Source of the DNA: an uncultured Acetatifactor sp.
GTDB lineage: Bacteria; Bacillota; Clostridia; Lachnospirales; Lachnospiraceae
Reading direction: 5' to 3'
Assembly (NCBI GenBank): GCA_947594835.1
Contig: CANQEH010000010.1
Span: 19,123-83,122, forward strand
Length of the DNA stretch: 64,000 nt
Below, one piece after another: positions 50,980 through 56,746 of the stretch. The notes below the pieces were generated by a model. The model saw only the letters and a list, made by a program, of their open reading frames with translations. It did no database searches and was not told where the DNA came from. The position numbers and the translations under genes are program-made. The first letter of the stretch is position 1. Every line of letters starts with the position of its first letter.

Positions 50980-52305
50980 ATGGGAAGAAGGGGGGGAACC
51001 CGCCGTCAGCCCATCGGAAAGCCCGTTGAAAAAGTAGAGATTTCCGAGAGACATATTGGCCGCAGAGTGATCGCTGCGGCCTTGTTTCTTCTGGTGGGGG
51101 CGGCGTCGTTTGCATATTTTTTCGTGAATCTGGTGCGGGGGGACACCGGCTGGACGCAGATTACGGCCAGCTCCTCTGAGCCCACCTGCGGCGGGGATTT
51201 TACCTTCCTGTATGAGGTGGGGGCGGAAGGCGGGGCGCTCAAGGAGAAGCGGGCGGTGACGGCGGCCTATACGGAGGCGGCCCGCAGGGCGTACCAGCTC
51301 TTTGAAAATGTGCCCGTGGAGGAAGCGGGGGACAAAGAGCCGGGCGTGGGCTATTTAAACGCCCATCCCAACGAGACGGTTGTAGTGGACGGGGCGCTGT
51401 ATGAGGCGTTTTCCAAACTGGAGGAGGCAGACTGCCGCCTTTTGTATCTTCCGGCGGCGTACGAGGTGTACAACAATCTGTTTGCCAGTGCGTCGGATCT
51501 TGTGGCGGCGGAATTTGACCCCAGGGAAAATAAAGAGCTGGCGTCGTATTTCGCGGAAGCGCTTGCCTACGCCAATGACCCGGCGGCGGTGGACGTGGAG
51601 CTTTTGGGGGACAACAGGGTGCGCCTTTCGGTGTCGGAGGATTACCTGGCCTTTGCACAGGCAAACGAGATCGGCAGCTTTATCGACTTTTACTGGATGA
51701 AAAATGCGTTTGTGGCAGACTTTCTGGCAGAGGCCATGACGGAAGCGGGATTTACCCACGGCAGCATCTCCAGCCATGACGGGTTCGTCCGGAATCTGGA
51801 CGGGCGGGAAATTGACTACGCGTTCGGCATTTACGGACGGGACGGGGAGGAAGGGAGCCGGATCTTAAAGCTGGCAGACTTAAAGTACCGCGGGCCGTGC
51901 AGCCTGGTGTGGCTGAAGGACTTTCCCCTGGGCGACTCGGACAGGAAGTATTATTACCAGATGGCGGACGGCCAGGCCCGCACCCTGTACATCGATCCCC
52001 GGGACGGGCTGTGCCGCAGCGCGGCAGACAGCCTGATGGCGTATTCTTACGGGGAGGGCGCAAACTGCGCGGACGTGCTTTTGGCGGCGCTGCCTGTGTA
52101 TATGGCGGACGTGCTTTCGGAGAGCGCCCTGGAGGCGCTTGCCGGGCAGGAAGGCGGGGCGGTCTATTCCGTGTTCCGGAAGGGGAATCAGATTTTTTCC
52201 AACGATCCCAGGGCAGAGTTCGAGGAGCTTGCCCCGGGGTATACGCTCAGCCAGAACACCGCGTCTGTCATGCGGAGCCTGCGCTGTTTTTCGGCCAGGT
52301 ATTGA
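50980..52305 (+). CDS. Membrane-anchored protein, possibly ApbE-like
   Basis: 441 residues, not recognised with certainty. An Arg-rich start and one membrane helix (about 30-50) lead to a large extracytoplasmic domain. Its second half has a weak likeness to the FAD:protein FMN transferase (ApbE) layout: GSISSHDGFVRNLDGREIDY in the place of the G-GN- strand, and TLYIDPRDGLCRSAADSLMAYS followed by NCADVLLAALPVYM in the place of the HIIDP-TG and ADALSTA motifs. The His of HIIDP is absent. ATG directly abuts the oppF stop, so it belongs to the opp operon. Confidence 0.5.
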   Translation: MGRRGGTRRQPIGKPVEKVEISERHIGRRVIAAALFLLVGAASFAYFFVNLVRGDTGWTQITASSSEPTCGGDFTFLYEVGAEGGALKEKRAVTAAYTEAARRAYQLFENVPVEEAGDKEPGVGYLNAHPNETVVVDGALYEAFSKLEEADCRLLYLPAAYEVYNNLFASASDLVAAEFDPRENKELASYFAEALAYANDPAAVDVELLGDNRVRLSVSEDYLAFAQANEIGSFIDFYWMKNAFVADFLAEAMTEAGFTHGSISSHDGFVRNLDGREIDYAFGIYGRDGEEGSRILKLADLKYRGPCSLVWLKDFPLGDSDRKYYYQMADGQARTLYIDPRDGLCRSAADSLMAYSYGEGANCADVLLAALPVYMADVLSESALEALAGQEGGAVYSVFRKGNQIFSNDPRAEFEELAPGYTLSQNTASVMRSLRCFSARY

Positions 52306-52350
52306 GCCGTTTGTGATCCGGTGAGGAAGCTGATTGTACAAATGTATTTG

Positions 52351-52373
52351 GACAAAATGGCTATCAGCACAAA
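52351..52373 (+). repeat. 23-bp direct repeat, left copy
   Basis: GACAAAATGGCTATCAGCAC followed by AAA; matches 52805-52827 with one T/C difference. The two copies bracket the small toxin-antitoxin-like locus. Confidence 0.85.
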
Positions 52374-52393
52374 TTCCATTTATTGTAAAATGC

Positions 52394-52422
52394 TTGCGGC
52401 GATTCAGAGATTGTGGTATATT
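52394..52422 (+). promoter_or_regulatory. Promoter of the antisense RNA
   Basis: TTGCGG at 52394-52399 and TATATT at 52417-52422, spacer 17 bp; start near 52429. Confidence 0.6.
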
Positions 52423-52428
52423 AGACAT

Positions 52429-52545
52429 AAAGAAGGACATCTGCGCTAACAGATGCCCCACGGGAGCTACCGATAGACGGTTAGCCCGAAACAAATTAGC
52501 TTTCAGAAAAGCCGCTCAGTTTGCAGACCGGGGCGGCTATTTCTG
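52429..52545 (+). ncRNA. Candidate antitoxin RNA of a type I toxin-antitoxin locus
   Basis: About 115 nt from the plus-strand promoter to the shared terminator. It begins with a CATCTG/CAGATG hairpin, then a second hairpin built on GCTACCG and CGGTTAGC, then the terminator stem. It overlaps the 3' end of the convergent toxin gene, so the RNAs are complementary there. The word CGGTTAGCCC also occurs in the toxin mRNA leader, and GGGAGCTACCG here could pair with it. Prediction from layout only. Confidence 0.55.
52504..52545. terminator. Bidirectional terminator of the toxin-antitoxin locus
   Basis: CAGAAA plus AGCCGC pairs with GCGGCT plus TTTCTG (one bulged base). The toxin stop codon lies in the stem. 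Both convergent transcripts should end here, as in the par locus of plasmid pAD1. Confidence 0.65.
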
Positions 52546-52635
52546 TGTCTTGTTACTATCTTTACCAAAAGAGTATCCGATTCCAAAGCAGGTCAAGCCG
52601 AAGCTCAGCACCGCAATCAGTCCCAAAATATCCAT
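52537..52635 (-). CDS. Small hydrophobic toxin-like peptide
   Basis: 32 residues: a membrane helix (about 3-22, ILGLIAVLSFGLTCFGIGY) followed by a polar, basic tail (SFGKDSNKTQK). This is the form of Fst/TxpA-type type I toxins and of the 'putative holin-like toxin' peptides of Firmicutes. AAGGAGGG precedes the ATG by about 9 bases. The mRNA leader is about 100 nt, with possible hairpins. A convergent RNA overlaps its 3' end. Homology is judged by eye; toxicity is inference. Confidence 0.65.
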   Translation of the reverse strand: MDILGLIAVLSFGLTCFGIGYSFGKDSNKTQK

Positions 52636-52744
52636 ATGGCTCAGCCCTCCTTTCCCAGATTCCCTTACGGGTTTCTATGTAATCAGAGGGTCACAGTCCC
52701 TCCGAAGAGGGCTAACCGCCTACCATCTTGGTAGTCCCAGATGA

Positions 52745-52773
52745 ATATTATCACAATTCGATAGGAAGTACAA
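52745..52773 (-). promoter_or_regulatory. Promoter of the toxin-like gene
   Basis: Minus strand TTGTAC (52773-52768) and TAATAT (52750-52745), spacer 17 bp; start near 52738. Confidence 0.6.
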
Positions 52774-52804
52774 TCTGATTTTCCCTTTTCATATGTATCA
52801 ATTA

Positions 52805-52827
52805 GACAAAACGGCTATCAGCACAAA
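52805..52827 (+). repeat. 23-bp direct repeat, right copy
   Basis: GACAAAACGGCTATCAGCAC followed by AAA; 22 of 23 bases equal those at 52351-52373, 454 bp away. Confidence 0.85.
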
Positions 52828-52831
52828 AATA

Positions 52832-52860
52832 TTGTCATAGTTTTAGAAAAGTGATATAAT
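52832..52860 (+). promoter_or_regulatory. Promoter of the chemoreceptor gene
   Basis: TTGTCA at 52832-52837 and consensus TATAAT at 52855-52860, spacer 17 bp. It lies directly after the right 23-bp repeat. Confidence 0.7.
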
Positions 52861-52918
52861 AAATCCGACAGTTCATCAAAAAAGTTCCTCATTTGCAGGG
52901 AGACGGGAGGTAATTGTT

Positions 52919-54382
52919 ATGACTGCATCGCAATACAAGCGGGTTCATTCTGTGATTTATCCCATTTTAGCCATTATTTTCGGCTATGTAGTCCTGATTA
53001 TGTTCGGCCAGATGGCCTCGGTGGCCGTGGCCGCCAACAACTGGGTACAGGTTGTGGTCAGCGTAGCGGCGCTGATTGTATCAACGGTCTTTTTCGTGAC
53101 GAAGCGGGATCAGAAGATCTGCGGGATCGTCATGCTGGCCAGCGCGTCTGTGGCCTACGTGGTCATCGTGCTTGCCACCAACAACATTGAGAGCTTTTCC
53201 TATGCGTTTCCCATCCTGTTTGCCTCCATGGCGCTGTTAAACGTGCGGTTCGTCATCGCCGGGGATATCATCATCCTCTCGGCCAACGTGATCCGTCTGG
53301 CGCTGCGCTATGGCAGTGCGGATCAGAATACCCAGCAGTCCCTGTTCGTGGCAGTGTTTGCCAGTGCGCTGACCTGCTACGCGGCATCCAGGGTAGTGAA
53401 GCTGTTGATCCGCAACAACGAGGAGAACATCGCCGCCATCACCGAAGCGGCCCAAAAGCAGGAGGAGAACCACAAAAAGACCATGGCGGTGGCGGAGGAG
53501 CTGGGCAGGCACTTCACGGGCGCTATGGAAATGCTTGACAGGCTCAGCCAGAGCGTGGACACCAGCAATTTTGCCATGAGCAATATCGCAGAGAGCACCG
53601 AGAGCACCGCAGAGTCCATTCAGGAGCAGGCGGCGATGTGTTCCGATATCCAGAAGCACACGGATGTGGCTGAGAGCGAGACACAGAACATGATCGAGGC
53701 ATCCAGGCGCACCGACGAGAACGTGGCGGAGGGCTCCAATATGGTGAAGGAGCTGCGGGAGCAGGCCCACAACGTGGAGATGGCCAGCAACGTCACCGTG
53801 GAAGTGATCGAGAGCCTGACCCAGAAGGTGGCGGAAGTGGAGAACTTCGTTGGGACGATCTTAAGCATTTCCAGCCAGACGAACCTGCTTGCGCTGAACG
53901 CTTCCATCGAGGCGGCCAGAGCCGGTGAGGCGGGCAGGGGTTTTGCAGTGGTGGCGGAGGAGATCCGGCAGCTCTCCGAGCAGACCAAGGACGCTTCCAA
54001 CAACATCACCAGCATCATCGAGGAGTTAAACGGCGATACCAGGCGGGCAAACGACAGCATCAAAAACTCCGTGGCTTCTGTGGAAAAGCAGAACGAGCTG
54101 ATCGAGGAGACCAGGGAGAAGTTTGAAAAGATCAACGAGGGCGTTTCGGAGCTGACCAAAAACATTGACAACACCGAGCGCGTCATCAAAGAGATCCTGC
54201 GCTCCACCGGGGTCATCTCCGAGAACATCACCCATCTGTCGGCCACCAGCCAGGAGGTTGCCGCTTCCTCTACCGAGGGGCTTAAGACCTCTGAGACCAC
54301 AGTGGAGGACATGAAGGCCTGCAAGAAGATCCTGCAGGAGATTTACGCGCTGGCCCAGGAGCTTCAACAGTCGGAGGCGTAA
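52919..54382 (+). CDS. Methyl-accepting chemotaxis protein with a polytopic membrane sensor
   Basis: 487 residues. The N-terminal 165 residues contain about five or six membrane helices and no periplasmic ligand domain. A cytoplasmic coiled coil follows with the signalling hairpin LSISSQTNLLALNASIEAARAGEAGRGFAVVAEEIRQLSEQT (about 317-358), the CheA/CheW contact site. No HAMP domain is evident. Sensing is probably within the membrane or intracellular. Monocistronic, ended by a strong terminator. Confidence 0.92.
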   Translation: MTASQYKRVHSVIYPILAIIFGYVVLIMFGQMASVAVAANNWVQVVVSVAALIVSTVFFVTKRDQKICGIVMLASASVAYVVIVLATNNIESFSYAFPILFASMALLNVRFVIAGDIIILSANVIRLALRYGSADQNTQQSLFVAVFASALTCYAASRVVKLLIRNNEENIAAITEAAQKQEENHKKTMAVAEELGRHFTGAMEMLDRLSQSVDTSNFAMSNIAESTESTAESIQEQAAMCSDIQKHTDVAESETQNMIEASRRTDENVAEGSNMVKELREQAHNVEMASNVTVEVIESLTQKVAEVENFVGTILSISSQTNLLALNASIEAARAGEAGRGFAVVAEEIRQLSEQTKDASNNITSIIEELNGDTRRANDSIKNSVASVEKQNELIEETREKFEKINEGVSELTKNIDNTERVIKEILRSTGVISENITHLSATSQEVAASSTEGLKTSETTVEDMKACKKILQEIYALAQELQQSEA

Positions 54383-54481
54383 GCGCCTTTGGCAGCAGAG
54401 CGGAAGAACAGCGGAATAGCAGTGAAATAGCAGGATAGCAGCAAAATAACAGTAGCATAAAAGCAGTATAAAAAGCGTGTG

Positions 54482-54516
54482 TTCCGCCGGCTCTTTCAGG
54501 CCGGCGGAATTTTTTG
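54482..54516 (+). terminator. Intrinsic terminator after the chemoreceptor gene
   Basis: TTCCGCCGG and CCGGCGGAA form a GC-rich stem around CTCTTTCAGG-type loop sequence, followed by TTTTTTG. Confidence 0.88.
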
Positions 54517-54526
54517 ACAGAACTGC

Positions 54527-54555
54527 TTGACAAACGGACAGGAAAGAGTTAAACT
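54527..54555 (+). promoter_or_regulatory. Promoter of the sulfhydrylase gene
   Basis: TTGACA at 54527-54532 and TAAACT at 54550-54555, spacer 17 bp; a GCCGC/GCGGC mini-hairpin lies in the short leader. No S-box or T-box was recognised. Confidence 0.7.
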
Positions 54556-54622
54556 ATACAAAACCTACTTAAATACTATGAAATAAGGCGCCGCAAGGCG
54601 GCAGTAAAGGAGAGGAAACAGG

Positions 54623-55930
54623 ATGAGCAAGAAACCTTATGCAGAGAGAAACTTGAAATTTGAGACGCTGCAGCTGCACGTCGGGCAGGAACAGCCGGAT
54701 CCCGTCACCGACGCCAGGGCGGTTCCCATCTATCAGACCACTTCCTATGTATTCCACAACAGCGACCATGCGGCAGCCCGGTTTGCGCTGGCGGACAGCG
54801 GCAATATCTATGGCCGTCTGACCAACCCCACCCAGGATGTGTTTGAGAAAAGGATTGCAGCCTTAGAGGGCGGCACTGCGGCGCTGGCGGTGGCAAGCGG
54901 CATGGCGGCCATATCCTATGCGGTGCAGAACCTGGCCAAGGCCGGGGATCATATCGTGGCGGCCAACAACATCTACGGCGGCACTTACAACCTGCTGGCC
55001 CACACCCTGCCCGATTACGGCATCAGCGCTTCCTTCGTAGATCCTTCGGATTTTGCAGCCGTGGACGGGGCGGTGAAGGAGAACACCAAGGCCATCCTCA
55101 TTGAGACGCTGGGCAATCCCAATTCCGACGTGGTGGACATCGAGAGGCTGGCCCAGATCGCCCATGCCCATCAGATCCCGCTGGTGGTGGACAATACCTT
55201 TGCCACCCCTTATCTGGTGCGGCCCTTTGAATACGGCGCAGACATCGTGGTACATTCCGCCACGAAGTTCATCGGCGGCCACGGCACCACCATCGGCGGC
55301 GTGATTATCGAGAACGGGAAATTCGACTGGGCAGCTTCCGGCAAGTTCCCCCATCTCTCCACGCCAAATGAGAGCTATCACGGCGTAAACTTCAGCGAAG
55401 CCGTGCCCGGCGCAGTGTTTGTGACGGCGATCCGCGCCATCCTGTTAAGGGACACGGGGGCGGCTCTTTCCCCCTTCCACGCATTCTTCTTCCTCCAGGG
55501 GCTGGAGACCCTTTCCCTGCGGGTGGAGCGCCATGTGGAGAACGCGCTGCAGGTAGTGGAGTATTTAAACGCTCATCCCAAGGTGGAGCGGGTGCATCAC
55601 CCTTCCCTTTCCACCGACCCGGTGCAGCAGGCCCTCTATCAAAAGTATTTCCCCAAGGGGGGCGGTTCCATCTTTACCTTTGAGATCAAGGGCGGCGAGG
55701 CGGAGGCTAAGAAGTTTATCGACAGTCTGGAGCTGTTCTCCCTGTTGGCCAACGTGGCGGATGTGAAGTCCCTGGCTATCCATCCCGCTTCCACCACCCA
55801 CGGCCAGTTAAGCGACCAGGAGCTTTTAGAGCAGGGGATCTACCGCAATACCATCCGCCTTTCCATCGGCACCGAGCACATCGACGACATCCTCGAGGAT
55901 CTGGAGGGCGGCTTTGAGGCCATCGGGTGA
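54623..55930 (+). CDS. O-acetylhomoserine sulfhydrylase (PLP-dependent)
   Basis: Makes homocysteine from O-acetylhomoserine and sulfide, or acts on a related thiol. 435 residues of the Cys/Met metabolism PLP family: TLQLHVGQEQPDPVTDARAVPIYQTTSYVF, NPTQDVFEKRIAALEGG, VDNTFATPYLVRP, the PLP lysine in HSATKFIGGHGTTIGG (near residue 214), and RLSIGTEHIDDILEDL. The length and the long insertion (DWAASGKFPHLSTPNESYHG) separate it from cystathionine synthases. Monocistronic. Confidence 0.93.
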   Translation: MSKKPYAERNLKFETLQLHVGQEQPDPVTDARAVPIYQTTSYVFHNSDHAAARFALADSGNIYGRLTNPTQDVFEKRIAALEGGTAALAVASGMAAISYAVQNLAKAGDHIVAANNIYGGTYNLLAHTLPDYGISASFVDPSDFAAVDGAVKENTKAILIETLGNPNSDVVDIERLAQIAHAHQIPLVVDNTFATPYLVRPFEYGADIVVHSATKFIGGHGTTIGGVIIENGKFDWAASGKFPHLSTPNESYHGVNFSEAVPGAVFVTAIRAILLRDTGAALSPFHAFFFLQGLETLSLRVERHVENALQVVEYLNAHPKVERVHHPSLSTDPVQQALYQKYFPKGGGSIFTFEIKGGEAEAKKFIDSLELFSLLANVADVKSLAIHPASTTHGQLSDQELLEQGIYRNTIRLSIGTEHIDDILEDLEGGFEAIG

Positions 55931-56332
55931 GACAATCGGCTGGGACAATCGGTTGTGCCGTTTGGGCTGGGACGATTGGCTGAGATTGGCTGAGAATTAG
56001 AAAATCGCTTGACAAATACCCCTACAGGGTATATCCTAAAGAAAACAGGATACCCTGCGGGGGTATTTTTGCTTTCCCGGCAAAACTTCAAGTAACATCG
56101 GAGCCAAGCCGCAAGTAAAGTTGGAAACCAAACTTCAAGCAACATCAGAAGCAACATGACATGAGAAACAACAAAGTCAAAGCATGAAATCACACGGCGG
56201 CTGCGCACTGATTGCGCCGCAGGAATGGGAACAGAAGGCAAAAACCGCGGATAACATCAGCAGCAAACCAGAAAGCCAAATCGGAAATCACACAGCGGCT
56301 GAGCACAGATTGCACAGCGGAATGGAGGAAAA
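55931..56332 (+). promoter_or_regulatory. Copper-operon control region
   Basis: TTGACA (56009-56014) and TATCCT (56032-56037) have a 17-bp spacer filled by the palindrome-like TACCCCTACAGGGTA (56017-56031), a CsoR-type operator. A second inverted copy, ATACCCTGCGGGGGTAT (56050-56066), lies just after the start site. Together the copies could form a long hairpin followed by TTTTTGC that may also end the upstream transcript. The remaining leader (56083-56330) contains two degenerate direct repeats: ACTTCAAGTAACATC (56085 and 56133) and GAAATCACAC (56186 and 56284). Confidence 0.75.
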
Positions 56333-56713
56333 ATGAAAAGGGGAAAGGAAACAGAAAACCTGACAGATACAGGCAGCCAGACAGATACAGACAGCCTGCC
56401 GAAACCAGAAAGCCCCAGGGAAGCGGACTGCTGCAGGAAAAAGGCCGTCCCCAGGACGGAAAAGGAGCTGAAGCAGTTAAAAAACCGCCTGAGCCGGATC
56501 CAAGGCCAGTTAAACGGCATCGGCAGGATGTTGGATGAAAACCGCTATTGCGGGGAAATACTGACTCAGGTGGCGGCAGTGGAAAGCGCCCTGCAGGCCT
56601 TTGGGTATCTGATCCTGCAGGAGCACATGGGAACCTGCGTGGCGGATGAGATCCAGAAGGGAAATCTGGACGTGGTGGAAGAAACCATGGAGCTGGTCAA
56701 AAAGCTGAAGTGA
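56333..56713 (+). CDS. csoR: CsoR-family copper-sensing repressor
   Basis: 126 residues. The four-helix CsoR/RcnR core begins near residue 43 (TEKELKQLKNRLSRIQGQL) and carries Cys73, His98 and Cys102, the same spacing (25 and 4) as the Cu(I) ligands of CsoR. The first 40 residues are an unusual low-complexity extension with a CysCys pair at 33-34. GGAGGA precedes the ATG. It stands directly upstream of copA and downstream of a CsoR-type operator, so autoregulation by copper is expected. Confidence 0.88.
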   Translation: MKRGKETENLTDTGSQTDTDSLPKPESPREADCCRKKAVPRTEKELKQLKNRLSRIQGQLNGIGRMLDENRYCGEILTQVAAVESALQAFGYLILQEHMGTCVADEIQKGNLDVVEETMELVKKLK

Positions 56714-56746
56714 GGGGCGTACTAAGGCACGCCGGGAGGTGTCAGT

